A program made the position numbers and the translations under genes. From Sclerotiophoma versabilis (Eukaryota; Ascomycota; Dothideomycetes; Pleosporales; Didymellaceae): a stretch of DNA of 64,000 nucleotides. Shown in pieces: positions 11,022 through 24,281 of this stretch; the first letter of the stretch is position 1, and the number at the start of each line of letters is the position of its first letter. Where the stretch lies: contig JAAROD010000015.1 in the NCBI GenBank assembly GCA_012274445.1, positions 868,001-932,000 on the forward strand, written 5' to 3'. The notes beneath the pieces are model-generated. The model saw only the letters and a program-made list of their open reading frames with translations, was not told the origin of the DNA and did not search any database.

Positions 11022-12786
11022 GCAGATGCTCAGTTTACGGCCCACATGTAATTGTGCGACGCTGTGTCGAGATTACGCCTACCTTGAACTACAGTTTTGG
11101 ATAACTACACATTATATCGATTCACAACAGATGTCCAACAACTCCTTCGAATCTGCCACTCCTCACTCTCCAACGAGGACATCTGCCATCTAGTCACTGT
11201 CCCCACACAACATCTGGATGACAAACATGGCTGCCCAAATTCCTGCATCACTGGCGTACGGCGTTATTTCCATATTCGGTTTACATCTCGATGGAAGGCG
11301 TTTAATTGCTCAAGCCACTTTCCTCACTCATGCTGTGGCTTGTTGCTGTTTGCGGCGCCGGAGGAACGGCCCCGTTAGTGCCATCGGAGCAGTGCAACGA
11401 AGCGTTCTAGAAAAGTCTAGCGAAGAACCTGCATCTTGAAAATGCGTTTAGATTAACCAGAACCAACAATACATGATTTGACGATCTATTGAATTGCTTT
11501 TCCAATGATTCGGTGAGCATGCAAACGGGCGCATGACGCACGCACGAGAACAAAAGTTCTCGCTATCCAGACCCAATCCTCGACAATCTTCGCAAACAGT
11601 AACAACCTACCACTACAGTCCATACTCCATGCACTTGTCAGATTCACATTTGGAAGCTGCCCAGGCTCCTCTCCCCGCGGCTAATGGTGAAGTTACAATG
11701 CAGTACCTGATACATGCACACGTACACATCCCATCCCATCCTGCTCGCTCACCCTAGCCCAAACCCACAGCTCATACCTGGCGTTATTCTCGCTACAGAA
11801 TGTAACCTCTCGTCTCCACAGCGACCCGCTCCCGAAGCCCGCCTAGTGCGCCTCGTACACTTCGTTCACAAACCCATCGTCTCTTGATACATGGCACATC
11901 GCCAATCTCACCTGCTGTTCATGGGGTCCCCTTGTCTGCGCTAGTCCTCGCTAGTCCGCGTCGGGACATATGTAGCGAAGGAAATGCTTCCGCGGATCGT
12001 GGTTGGCTGGACCATCCTGCGGGAAGCGAGGTTCTGGAAGCGCGCTGGAAAGGACAGGGGAGAGCGAAAGGAGCATTTGAGTGCTAACGGTGGTGCAGGG
12101 GTTGGCGAGTATGGAGGTATCATGTTTGTATCTGGGATGTGCATGAGTGGATGCGAGGCGTTTAAAATGGGCCGCGCTTTGGTGAAGGATGGAACGGCAT
12201 GCGGCAGGACCGGCAAGGAAGAACAGCCGTGAAGGGCAATGCATTTGCCCTTCCGAGATAGGCTTGTGTGTTCTGGTGAAGGTGGATTGCGCTTATGGGG
12301 CCGCGGATGCGTGCATGCGGTGAGGAACGCAGTGCAATCAGCCTAAAGTTGCTCGCGAAGGCACGCGTCGTCTCGCTTGACCCGGTCGCTGCAAGTCGTT
12401 GTGAATGCTCTTTGAAGGTAGGGAGACGTGACAGCTCGCTTTGTCAAGCCAGATATTTGCGGTGATGACGAATGCGGCCAAGGCTACGGATTCAGTGGCG
12501 AATAGAACATCCTTGAGCTGTGCACTAACCGCGTGGGTGAATGGATGTGGCACAATCCTTCTATGTCACGTGGGTTCGACATGCGAACTGCTCGAACGTC
12601 AAAGCGAGTCCTTGATATGTCCGGTCTGAATGAATTTATGCTCAAGGCTGAAGATGTGCATGCTCGTGTGATACCTTTCAACAGCGAGTACGAAATGCAA
12701 ATACGGCATAGACGTTCAGTATTGTACATTACTCCAGACGTCTGTTCATTGAGCTGCGTCAGTGATCCAGTCGACGCCTGCGCAGT
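11022..12786. other. Intergenic, no gene seen
   Basis: Several short open frames occur, but none has an ATG, splice partners and protein character together. Nothing can be supported here. Confidence 0.5.
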
Positions 12787-13595
12787 CTATAACCAAACAG
12801 CCAAACTAAAAAGGCTCTGTACCAAGCCAATCGCTTCCTCATACATGCATCTAGGATCCGGTGTATCCGCGCTGTTGAGGTCCCGCCCATCAAGCTCGAG
12901 CTGCCTCCGTATTCTCGCTTCTGGAATCTCGCGTACGAAGCGCAGAAATGCGTCCGCACTCTCACATGCGGCCACAAATGATTGCTTCTGAGGCCACTCT
13001 CTGCGCGTAGTCCTCACTGAGCCTGTGGACTCAGCCGTAGTCGTCTTAGTTAGGAGACTGAGCGGCGGTGCTCCTACCGAAGCTAATGAATCGGCTGTCA
13101 TAGTCTCAGATACGAGGAGAACGGTCGACTGATCCTCGTTATTCGCAGCTTACCCTGGAGCTCGCAGGTTCTTGTCCTAAACTTCTCATCCAGAGCGATT
13201 CGTACTTCCCCCAAGCTGTCTTTTGGCTTGCCTTGTTCGTCGAAGACGGTTTCCAGGTGGCATGTGAGGTTTGTGTTGCCGTACTTAGGGTGGTCTACCG
13301 GTGATGTGGGTACTTGATGCTCTTGGGGTTTACTGAGAGAACCATAGAAGCTTGTCTTAACCTGGGTTGTGATGTCGTTACGGTTGTGATTGTAAGTCAG
13401 TGATCGTGCGTTGTCTTCTATGCTATGGGCCATGTCTGGCACGTCAGACGCGGTGAAGTCGATGCGCTGGCCACAGCGGACACCTGGTGTTCCATATCCT
13501 TCGTGGGGAGGGGTTGACGCTGGCGAATTGGGCTGAAGCCTTTGGATCGGGATAGTTGAACTTGAAGGTGACTGGTCGCGTGGTGACTTCGGCAT
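12787..13595 (-). CDS. Hypothetical protein, two exons
   Basis: No family was recognised. A 249-residue protein is predicted from exons 13595-13154 and 13094-12787. The intervening 59 bp start GTAAGC, end ATGACAG and keep the frame (one base plus two). The first half is polar and Ser/Pro-rich (residues 1-60). The second half contains a helical segment with ESADAFLRFVREIPEARIRR and an acidic, hydrophobic C-terminus. The ATG at 13595 opens the frame after an in-frame region without family character. No signal peptide or membrane span is visible. It could be a lineage-specific gene or an over-prediction. The good splice sites are the main support. Confidence 0.42.
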
Positions 13596-14217
13596 TTTAT
13601 CGACATTGAAAGAACGGTGACATTGGCACTTCGACAACTTGTCTTGAACAACATCTGTAAAAAGTTCTGGGAGCAAGCTGCATGAAGAACTATGGCTAAG
13701 AGGCGGCAGATAGCCACTGTACTCAGTCTATTCGATCTTTGGGCCGAAAGTGAAGTCATTTCTGAATAACTTGTCGGGCCCCTGATATCATTGTTGTTTG
13801 ATCGTCAGCAGCGTTCGGGGCCAGTCAGGATCATCTTCCTATTCCTGCGCTTCCTCAGCCCTTTTCCTTGGCTCCCTTACATCCTTTTCTTTCTTTTCCC
13901 GTCTCTGATCTCGCTCTCTTTCCTCTCTCGTTCCGCAGATAATGAGCTTGTGTGAGATTTCTTGCAATACCATCTCGCAAGAACTGCTCGGTCAAGTACG
14001 AAACAGGAGTGCGCTGGCGAAGTGTATCAGTGTTAGTCTTCCTCTGAATGGTCTGCGCATAATTCAAAGACTTAGGAACAAAGTGTGGAGGTGACGGTCC
14101 AGGTGTAGAAGGAAATTCAATCTCTCTTAACTGCCCAATCAATGGTCGTGGCTTTCACCGTGTTCCTTTATATGGTGATTGTAGCAATCCATAATTCGGT
14201 AGTGGTTAAAGCGAGTT

Positions 14218-14562
14218 TTATGGCGGAAACGGAGGACTCGAAGGCCACCCTGGGAGCCTTTCAGGAGCCCACATTGGTGATAGAGGTTTCCAGGGCCATC
14301 GGTCACCCTCTGAGTACCTATCAACGTCTTGAGGACACTCACGCTCCCAATCGCGGATGCGTTGACCAAGGTTCGTGGGGTATCCATGCTGGTCGCAAGG
14401 AGGGTATATCGTTACAGAATCGCGGGATGCATTTCGCAAGAAGGGTCGGAATCTCAAATTCTGAGGGCGCGGACGTGGTCGTGGTGGAGGCCCCATCGTA
14501 CTCATGATGCAGAACGAACCCTCTTCTGACTCTTCGTGAGTAACGACCACTGGCTTTTTCAT
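14218..14562 (-). CDS. Possible small Pro/Arg-rich protein
   Basis: This is an open frame of 114 codons from the ATG at 14562. It is hydrophilic, with GPPPRPRPRPQNLRF near residue 25, a run of aspartates and arginines, and a Trp/Pro-rich end. No family was recognised. A second open frame on the same strand (14142-13855, rich in Lys and Arg at its end) might be a downstream exon, but no convincing donor/acceptor pair joins them. It is offered as a candidate only. Confidence 0.28.
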   Translation of the reverse strand: MKKPVVVTHEESEEGSFCIMSTMGPPPRPRPRPQNLRFRPFLRNASRDSVTIYPPCDQHGYPTNLGQRIRDWERECPQDVDRYSEGDRWPWKPLSPMWAPERLPGWPSSPPFPP

Positions 14563-15844
14563 GGATATCTGGCACTGGACTGCACTAAACTTTCGAATAT
14601 GATCGTCCGATGATATTTCTCTGCAGGTTTTGCATACAGCGAATGACTTGGTATGCAAAATAAAGGTCTAAGCCTGGGCTCACAATTCGTCAGAGCCGCA
14701 GCGTGGCTCTTATAGAACTGATTAATCAATGGCTTGATTGACGTATCTAACTCACGGTTCGGAGCCGATTTTGTATGATCTTTACGGCTGCACTGCGCGC
14801 TGATCCGACTGTAGCGGACGTTAACAGAAGCTAAGCCTCGCAACGGCAAGATAGCAAGCAGGCCAAAGGACTTGTCAATAGTTCATAAGCCATTGGAGTA
14901 CGACTGTGGGACAATTAATACCCAGATTGAGTGATGAGCTATTGAAGGCTGTGCGGAGAACTTGATTGGCACCAAGTGGGCTGACAGATATGCGTGCATC
15001 GATGGGCCATCGGCAAGGCGGGCACGTCGGGAACTTGACTTAACTTATGTGATGCTTTCGACCAAATATTGGACCTAATGTTCGTGGTAATAGCGACTAT
15101 TACCAATGATACCAGCGCCTAGATGAATTGGTGCTGATAAAGCATACCAATATCATCAGCAGAGCCTGTTCCCTGCATCGTTTTTCTCATCAGCGATTTG
15201 TCAAGGTGATTTGACTTTGTCTGAAATGCAATCACCAGTATTAATTTCTCCACATCCACACAATCTCGCTGTTTCCTTTTGATCAGAGGCTGCTCTACCT
15301 TAGCTTTTGCACATTCCACCAAAGTTTGGTTCGATCATCACCGTACCATGGCTAGGGTGCGGAGTCGAGCCGTGGATGCTGAGGTAGACCTATCCAACAC
15401 AACCGTTCGATCTCAGATCTGGAAGTATAAGAGATTTAGTACCCCAGCGGAAGGCGCGGACAAACGCAATCCAGATGAACATGGTATTGGCTTTTGACCT
15501 ACACTAAGGTGACTGTTAGTAAGAGCAATGCTGTGTGGTGATGGAGCAATATGCAACGCAGCATTTTCGAGTGTCGGCATATAATGGTGAGGTAAAGGGT
15601 AGAAGCAAAGTACTGACCGGTCGGTGACAGACGTCGTAATGACACTCAACAGCAGTGATCGGGAAAAATTGTATCGTTTGGCGCTAGTGGGCAAAGCAGG
15701 CAGGTGCGAGTGCTGTGCAGCGCCTAGTTAGAGTCAATGACAACACCCATCAAGAGAAATGTAAAATACTCCACAAGGTACACATCTATAAGGTGATATA
15801 TAACCAAATCTTGAGATTTCTCATCTTGCCTCCATATCTTTACC
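14563..15844. other. Intergenic, no gene seen
   Basis: Only short frames without family character occur before the stop of DOP1. Confidence 0.5.
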
Positions 15845-18800
15845 TCAGCCCGCAGCATCTCTAACAGCACTCTCCCAAACCCCCTTCGAATCCGCCTCAC
15901 CTCCACCATACCTCGCCTCGAAAGCCCCCATCGCCAGACTCCCCAAGAAAGGCCTGACCACCCTATCCACCAACTCTCCCCGCGCCATATCCAGCACCGC
16001 AGCACCCTCTTCCTCCTCCAGCGACCTAATCAGCGGATCCAGGAACAACACTCTCATCGGCTCACCTTCTGCGGTCTCATTCTGCATTGCAGGCGTGACT
16101 AGGGGAGCAGATGACGTCTGGGTGAGTACTTCGTTGATCTCATCGGTAAGAGATTGGAGAGTGGGCGGCGTGGACGGTTTGTAGACGGCGTCGATAGTGT
16201 CGGTGAGGAAAAGCCATTCTATAAGCTGGAAGTCGTCTGGGTCGAGGACCACAAGCTCGTCTAGTAGCTTGCACGCTTGGATTATACCGGCATTATTATA
16301 ATGCTCTTTGTTATTTGCGTCAGGTAATAGCGATGATAAGCTAGATGTCAGCTCGCCATTGACGATAGGCCAGACTGATGCCAGGTGGATAGGTGATGTT
16401 TTGAGGATGACAGATCGCAAGAGAACAAAGACGTCTGCGCGTGTGACGGATGACGGTGATGATGCTGGTGTTGCTGTGAGAAGCTCGACAATCTTCTCAA
16501 GAATTTGCGGGATATTTGGTGTGAATGCGTCTTCTGGGCTAGCGAGGATGAGGAGCGAGATTCGTCGTAGTGTGGTTTGTGCTTTGCGGTCAGCTTCCTG
16601 CCGTGCGGATGCAGCACCGACACCAAACATAATACCCGCTGTTGTCGGTGCGGTCAGCCGTGACAGAAGTTCTGGCAAACGTTCCTTGTCAGACTGTGTC
16701 CATTGTGACAGGACGGGTAGCCATGCATCCCGTATCAGATCGACAGGTGTGTTAAAAAACTTCGAGTCATTGAAGGCATCGTAGATGTCTTTCTTCAACA
16801 GCTTGCTACCCTGTGCCACCTTCGTCAACTGGTTTAGGAGGTCCAGAGTGCTGGCGGTTACGTTTTCTGGGAACGCCTTCGCTCGGAAGGTAGGGCCGAT
16901 GACTGATGTGGAAATGTCAGACACCACCTTTGTGACGCGATCGGTGTCTGCAAGAACGATGGGCAGATTGGGCACAATAGACGTAAGTATGGCCACAACG
17001 TCGGAGGCTCGCTTCTGCGCTCGGACACTGTTCGTAATCGAGGATGTCTTTGCACTCGACGTGGAGTGATTTGTGTCTTGTGCATAGCCCATTGGGCGGG
17101 TCGTGAATGTCGCTGTCAGGATCCGTGCAAATATATCCTAGCGAGGAAGTCAGACAAACAAAGATAGTAAGGTCCATAGAAACATACCGCAAGTTCCCTC
17201 CTCATCTTTCGCTGCTCACCAAATGTTGTGTTGTCAACTTTCTGACCTATGACGGTTGTGAATTCAAGCAAGGTTGGTAATATTTGTCGATGGGGTAGAG
17301 GATTGGCAAGAACGTCGCGCAAGAACAACGTACAATCTTGCCAGATTTCGTCCATTGCATCGTCCTCGAGTGATTTAGTGTATTCTACCAGGAATGCGAC
17401 GACATCTGTGTCAGACAGATCTGAGGTCAAGGTAGACATGCGGTTAGGGTCCAGTGCATTCGGATCTGTGCGACTGTACACAGCATTGAAGATCGCAGGA
17501 ATAGTAAGTTTCGGCCTCGAGCCATTCAGTACGTTGAGAAGACCCATTACAGCTGTCTCGTGTGTGTCTTCTTGATTTGTATGAGCCCACGAAACTACTA
17601 GAGTTTCCAGGCACTCTAATGCCTCGGCAGCAAAGAGGTGTTCGAGGAGGCGTCGTGCTCGATTGCGCATGCGCAATGAAGTGTAATTAAAGGATGACAC
17701 CGATGTTGGGTCCTGACGATCTTGTGCAAATCCGCCCCAAGACCAAATAGCGAAACAGATACGCACAGTATCTTGAAAGCATAGTAATACTGTAAGCCTA
17801 CTATTGGCAGTTGGAGTTCTTGTTTGATTAGCTTCTGGTGCAAAGACACCAGATACTACGTTGCTGAAGAAGCCTTGAGGAGCCTCGGGTGACTTGTTAG
17901 CAGAGGCCTGGGTCTCTTGAATCATCAGGCGATCATGAGCCTTGGCCAAAATCTGCTCCAGGCCATTAATCAGGGAGATAAGCGTGGTTTCGGGCGACGT
18001 CCCGATTGATGCCTCATGTCTTGCAAACATTGCCTTCAACAGATCAAAGGTGTTGTTGATCTCTTTGCAAAGACACTCGACCAGAGGTAATAAACTCTGG
18101 AAGATAGTATCAGCAAACATGGGCAGAACCTCAATGAGGAACTGCACCCAATCATCGAGCACAAGTCGGCTGGATGGGTTTGAGAATCCAAACTTGAGGC
18201 ACTCAATTAGTTGAGGGGGCGGGGGATTTAGTGGTGGCATTTGATCGACGGACTCCCTGTTCAAAGCCAATGACAGCCTTGACCTCTGGGCGATATTTTG
18301 TGGCGGTTTCAGCTCCTGTGCTTTCTCTTCCGGGGGCTGTATGAGGCGTATTCGAAGAGCAGAGAGAATTGCACCCAGCAGCAGGCTCTGTAAAGATGGC
18401 ACTGCGGTTCTGAGTCTGATCATGAGCGGCACTTCGATTTCCAGGTCCCTCAGGGTTGTGGCGAATGGACTTTGGTAAATTTGCGAGATGATAGATATTG
18501 CTATCCGATGCAGCTCGTGGATGTGAGGCTCAAGAGTTACGTCTGCAATACCGGCTTGGATTGACAGGGCGCTGAGACACTTTCGTATGAGCCATTCCTG
18601 GAGAGACATTCGATGGGTCAAGTCTGTATCCCATATAGCAGCTGTGTGTGCTAGTGTTGCCCAGGTGAATTGCGATGGCCGTTTTAGCATGTAAAAGAAA
18701 TGTCCTAGATAGTACAGGCATTCTCGTGTATCATCCTGGACACTCGCTGTCGGTTTCAGCTTGGTTTTCATATCAGGACCTAGAGACTCGATCGCTGCCA

Positions 18801-21612
18801 GGCATTGCAAGGACTGGAGGTGTACCGCTAGTACCTCAAAGACTCTGTTGAGGGTGGGAAGGTCAAGGAGCCAGCTCTTCATGAAAGTAGAAACTTCTGT
18901 GCCCTCTTCAGCTGTAGTGTCCAGAAGGAGAAGTAATGGTCTGGTCAATATTGAGTGAAACGTTGCTGGCGATAGTGTGGGAGCTGGCAAGGACATTCCA
19001 CTTGGGCGTCGTGTTACACTTCCACGCTTCTCCGACTGTAGGCTGAGCTCATGCATAGTATGCGTCCAGAGGACTGCAAAGCGTCGACCACAGTCTGCGG
19101 TTGGTGTGGTGCTCAAACCATGTTGAATCTGCTTTGCGACCATCGCGGAGATGGCTGCCTCAACCAAGCGATCAGATGGTGATATTGAGTGCAACTGCAG
19201 CACACACAAAGTAGCTTCGACATGGTACTTTGGTAACGTTGGTGACAGGTAATGCCATAAGCAAGCGACCAGTTGATACAAGAGCTTGGACAGATGCGAT
19301 GTAGGAATATACGGCTGTAACGGGCGGCCCACTTGTAATGCCACGAGGATGCCGGCGATCGCACTTAGGTGTGAGAAAGGCACGGTCCTGACAGAATCTG
19401 ATGCAGAAAGAGATTCCTGGAGGACGCGGGAAAAGTCGAAATCATCAATCGCGTTCAGATCCTGTATCTTGACAATCAAATTGGCCAGGATCTTGGATGG
19501 TACCTCGGGCGAGTACGACCACCCCTCTCCTTGAAGCGTAGCGAGCGTAATGTGTGAAGCCTGTCGCAACGCAATCTGGCCAAGTAAGGCAGGTTCGTAG
19601 AGAGAGTCCGCTGAATCTAGACCAGTCTGGGCGTCTTCGTAGAAGGTTGCTATCTGCTGCAGCACCTGAGTTCTTGATTTACTCGAGATGTTGAGCACTT
19701 CCTGCTCTTTTGAAGCTGGCTCAACTCTCAAGGCCCGATCCGGTACAATCTGAACAAGAGAATCAGCTATCTCAAGAGCCAAGTTGATGACCTCAAATTC
19801 AATAGCCTGCGAGTTGCGATTTTGGGAGGTTTCGCCAAGTGAAGTAAGGGTAGCGACAATCATCAATGGCATATGATGAAGTAGCATATCTTCTTCCTTG
19901 AGGTTGAAACGACCAAGAACAAACTTTGCAAGCTTCATTTGTCGCACTGCCTCTTGCTTGGTTGTTGACCCATCTAGGGACGAAGTGACAAGATGAGTCA
20001 GTTTGCCCCAGATCAGGCCGCTATCGACACCATCGAAGAATGCACTGGCACTCCTCATGACCTCATCCACTTGTTCCTTCGGTGCATGTTCGCTATAGGT
20101 ATGGACACTTTGTAGCGCGGGTAAGAACAGCTCAGGCACAATCAAACCGCCGACTTCCCAGTGATCCATGAGTGACAGACACACTCGGAATGGGCGTGCG
20201 CGTTCAGCCGGAGTCTTTGTGCGCCGATTGATCATCTTTAGTACGCTCGTCGTCAAGGCAGCCAAACCATAGCGGGAGAAGTAGGCTGCGTGAACGGTGG
20301 AAGGATCTATCGCCGTACTATGGCGTTCCTGAGTAGGCGATTCAGAACCATCGCTGGCCTCGGCAGCAGAGGGATCTGGCCCAAGGAACCATGCCCATAG
20401 TCTTCGGTTCAAGCTCATGTCCCTGCGCGACACAACGCCAGCAGCAGCAGCCACAAGGCGCTCAAGATCTGCTTTGCTGATACGTTGCTGAAGGACAGGA
20501 GAGTCAAGCGGCAGATGACTAACGATCAGGTCGAGGAACCCTCTCTGAATCAGAAGCTGTGGGTCTGAGAGGCCTGACTCGAAGCACCGAATCAAAAGTC
20601 CCGGTTCGGGATGGACAGCGGCCTCAGCTTCGAGGGACAAACCGGCACCCGACATCCCATTCTTGGATGCTGGTATACCAAACTTGGGGAGTCGGCGAGT
20701 CAGAAAGGCAAGTGCGCCTTGCCTCCTCGACGCATTGGTAATGCTCGCGAGGAAGAAGCACTGCCAGAAATGAGAAGCATGTCCGTTGTTGCTTTTCGCA
20801 TCTGCCATGTCATTCGTCTGGTCTTGGACAGCTTCCCGTAATCTGTCGAGAGCTGATACCATGCGCTCGAAGTCCTCGCTCGTCTCATCTTCGAGGCCTG
20901 GCAGCAGAGACAGGATGATAGCCTTCAGAGCAGGTCTTAGGGCAGCACCATCGAGTTTCAGGATATGATTTTCGAAGATGGAGAGGAAGAGCGGACGCAC
21001 AGAGAGTGATGCGAAGGAGAGAGTCGTGGCGAGGCCTGGCAGATAGAGGTTCAGGTCACGGGCAAGGGCATCTTCCTGGGCCAGTGGTCAGCGTGTGCCG
21101 ACCTGGATCTCGAACATGGGCATACTCGAATCGTTGTGAAGATGTAAGCATAGACCTCGAGGACTTTCTGGTGAACACCTGAAGGCAATGCTGGATTCAA
21201 GCACTGCGCTAATCGCAGTGCGACTGTATCGCTATGAGGAATGACGTGCGTCTCGGAAGGATGTGCTTGCAGGGCCTACACACAATCACGTGTAAGCGCG
21301 CTGACATTAACAGGGTATCAAGGAGCGATTGACCTTCAGCAGACGGCCAAGGAAAGAGATGTAGTCTGCCCATTCCTGCTGCGCCGTGTCCCAGAGGGCA
21401 AGTGTTCGTTCGACGCCGAGCGCATATCGCCGGAAGGATTTGTCCTTCTTGTACAAAGCTGACGACTGGGTCAGCCTGTGTCGCTACAGCAGAACGCGTG
21501 CATGCCGTGTACCGTCTTCTGCAGCGTTGCGCGTCGCTCGTGGTGCTGGTGAAGAGCGCCCCGAGCCTGGTGGTGAGAACAACTGCAGGTTAGCAGTAGG
21601 ATCAGCGGCCAT
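15845..21612 (-). CDS. DOP1: Dopey family protein Dop1
   Basis: This is the Dopey family protein, a large peripheral membrane protein that works with Mon2 and the flippase Neo1 in endosome-to-Golgi retrieval and membrane organisation. The prediction is 1851 residues, close to the usual fungal size of 1700-1900. The N-terminal Dopey domain begins at about residue 35 with KSFRRYALGVERTLALWD and ADYISFLGRLLK, followed by LAQCLNPALPSGVHQKVLE and FWQCFFLASITNASRR. The rest is HEAT/ARM-like helical solenoid. Five exons: 21612-21513, 21458-21334, 21275-21126, 21075-17188 and 17137-15845. The introns are 54, 58, 50 and 50 bp. All keep frame, though the second has an uncommon GTCAAT donor. The start ATG (MAADPTANL) fits the splice phase. 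The gene faces the PY-motif membrane protein gene across a short gap. Confidence 0.9.
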
Positions 21613-21870
21613 GCTGGATCTGGCAAGAGGTCGAGTGTCCGTTCAACGCGCTACATGCACGGCACATGTCGCTGCACTATGGTGCTCAATTGCTGGTTGC
21701 CTGTTGTCGCAAGATCGCGCCTCAGCGACACGCAGCATCATCGGCGAATGTGAAACAAAAGCACCGACGTTCGTCATTCACATGCCGATGGATGCGGAAG
21801 GAGCAACCACCACTCCAACACCAGCACTCGCCGCCAACCCCTTCCTCATGACCTGACAATCCTCCTGAAG
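21613..21870. promoter_or_regulatory. Head-to-head interval DOP1 / PY-motif protein
   Basis: This short interval lies between the DOP1 start and the first secure exon of the rightward membrane-protein gene. It must carry the DOP1 promoter and probably the missing first exon of the other gene. No specific site was identified. Confidence 0.45.
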
Positions 21871-22319
21871 GGCTCCATGGCCCCCCACGTGCGCCATGCA
21901 ACCCTCCTCCTCAGTACGATGCTCCCGCCACGCCTCTAGATGCAGCTAACCATCGTCAGCCCGCACAAGGCCGCCATCCTCCACATCACTGGAACTGCTA
22001 TGACCCCATATATGCCGCCCCTCCTCCAGAAGAACCACCGCCTTCCTACGACGATGCGACCCACTCCTCGACTTCACCCCTCCTAGTGGGTCCGCCCCCA
22101 GACTATGGCGCATTTCGAGCATACATTGGCCATGATGAATCCTCCGAGGCCAGCAGCGAGGTCGACGACACCGAGCAATCTCTGCCAGAACGGATAGGAC
22201 TCGCCTTTGCTGTCTTCGTCCTTGTGGGCATGTTGTACTTGTTCTGGAGAATCATCACTCAGCCTGATCCAGACCATGTTCTACACGGGTATGCATCGAT
22301 GCATGAATCACGCCTCTAG
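21871..22319 (+). CDS. Single-span membrane protein with three PY motifs (5' exon unresolved)
   Basis: No named family was recognised, but the architecture is clear. A proline-rich, presumably cytosolic region carries PPPQY (21903-21917), PPPSY (22035-22049) and PPPDY (22092-22106). An acidic Ser/Glu stretch follows, then one hydrophobic span at about 22194-22247 (GLAFAVFVLVGMLYLFW), and a 25-residue tail. PY motifs bind the WW domains of Rsp5/Nedd4 ubiquitin ligases, so a substrate or adaptor of Rsp5 in the endomembrane system is a fair inference. The frame meets a TGA at 21852-21854 and has no upstream ATG. A CTGAC followed 13 bases later by AG at 21869-21870 looks like an intron end, so the true start lies in an upstream exon that I could not place. 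At least 148 residues are coded. Confidence 0.6.
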
Positions 22320-24281
22320 GCGAACTTCACGACACCTCATCGACAAAGCCCTGAATTTGGATCTGAGCAATGTGCCAGTAATCGTACTGGGACAACACGG
22401 GGGCGGTGTGGAGGGAGCGAGTACTAGCCCTTGTCTTGCGGCATCGACGTACAGGACCACTGTAGGCCTGCTGGTGGGTCAGCAGGGAGCTTTCACGGCT
22501 CTTTATCCTGGCGCAACTCCTTGTCTCTACGAACAAAAGAGCGCAAGAATGCAAATGCGCGGCAGACGGACTACATGTAATGTGGCGGCTGGGTCCTTAC
22601 ACTGCATGCTAGCAGGCAGTGTCCAGACATGCAACGGTATCCTTAGAAGACAAAGTCATCCAGGAAGAAACGGTTGACGAAAGCTCGGTCCAGCATCAGG
22701 ATCATATCATCACTTCCATCAACAGTTCCCAGAAAACCTGCTTACCATCAAGACACGGCGCAGGAACATACTAGTGATCTTCGACTACACAGCATGCACA
22801 TGTTTCGGTCCTTTCCACCGCACGATTGAAGGCTTGCGGGTACAAATGCTCATTACGGCTATCTCGATCAGTCGATCGACTGCTCTTGCTGACTGCTAGC
22901 TACATGTTGACGTACTTTTGTCAACACTAACATCTGGCTACAAGTGTCACCGAGCGCTTACCGTGAATTATGCACACTTTGCTTGGCATATAGCTTCAGT
23001 CAGCCCTACCAGGTTAGGCAGGTTCAGCATCCAGCAGGTGCTTGCGGAGGCACTCCGATCTTGTGGCATGTTAAGCACCATAGTGGCGTTGATTTCCTTA
23101 GCGCCGACGCCTCAAACCCCCCGTGAACATCGCGATCAGAATTACCCTCCAAACTCTTAGTTCTCCAGTGCATGCCGTCATCCTGCCACAGCGAATTTCT
23201 CCCCGCTTTTGAGGTTGCTTTGCAACACTTCAGTTCCCGCCGCCGTTTTGTCGATCTCGGCCTCCCCGAGTATAGATCTGCCATACTTGAAAGACCGTCT
23301 CAAGAAGTAACTGATCGCCAACAACCCGACTGATCAAGAAATCAGCCACTGCGTCCCATCGCCTTAGGCTTGACTCTCACGGCAGCGCGCCCCATCCCGT
23401 AGCCCTATGCCGCCGCTTTCGGCAAGGCAAATACGATGGTCTACCGTTTTGGACGTTGCTTGGCGCTGCTATCTCTTGCAGAAGTGGAATTTCGAGCCGA
23501 GTTTACCATAGCTTCTTGTCTTTGGGCGAGTGGTCGTGATGAAACTAAGGTCAACATAAATCCACCTACCAGGAAGACCAGAGCAAGCGCTAGCAAGCGC
23601 TGTGGCTGCGAGTTTGCGTCAAGCCGTCCGCGCCAAATCTGCTAGCAGCTATGCATGCAAAGAAAGGGAGAGGAGCTGCCGGGTGACCAGTCATTAGTTC
23701 GCCGCAGATACTATGCTCCAAGCGCGCTCATTCGGTACGGCGTCTACGCAAACTCCTTACGGTGTTCGCTTTGCGATGGCTCATTAGATCACCGCAATGT
23801 TAGTCTGCACTTGCTGTTGCTGCAGTCCGACGCAAGTCAATTGAGCGGATACGTTTCCGTCGCTATGTCACCGCGCTCAGCACTATCAGAGGCACAGTCC
23901 AGCGGGCTGTGGCTTGCTGCAGCGATCACACCATGCAAGAGTACCTTCATGAACGGTAAACTTATTACTTCCAAAATCGAGAGATACAATTCAGACATGG
24001 ACCGGATCTGAGTGTATAAACGTATGATGGTTCACAGCCAGCCCATGCCATGCCATGGCCAAGCCAATAGATGGATATAATTGCCTTCGTTATCTTTTGC
24101 ATTAATGAGATACTGTGTTGAGAAAAGTACCTGCTTGCGCATATGCTGCTATGTCTAACGAGGGTATTAAAAGTAACAACAGACCAACAGCTACATCTGT
24201 TGCTTTGCCAGGGTTATCACGCTCCATCAAGCTTACTCTGCACCTCAACACCACTAGAATCTCAAACACCTTCCCGTAGCA
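22320..24281. other. Intergenic, about 2 kb, no gene seen
   Basis: Open frames here are short, begin without good ATGs and lack protein character. No repeats or transposon parts were recognised by eye. Confidence 0.5.

Noticed and set aside
15348..15497. Short frame with a good ATG context before DOP1
   Set aside because: Only 49 codons, with no conserved feature or intron support.
22207..22677. Frame overlapping the PY-motif protein and extending to 22677
   Set aside because: It lacks the hydrophobic span and PY motifs and has no recognisable character.
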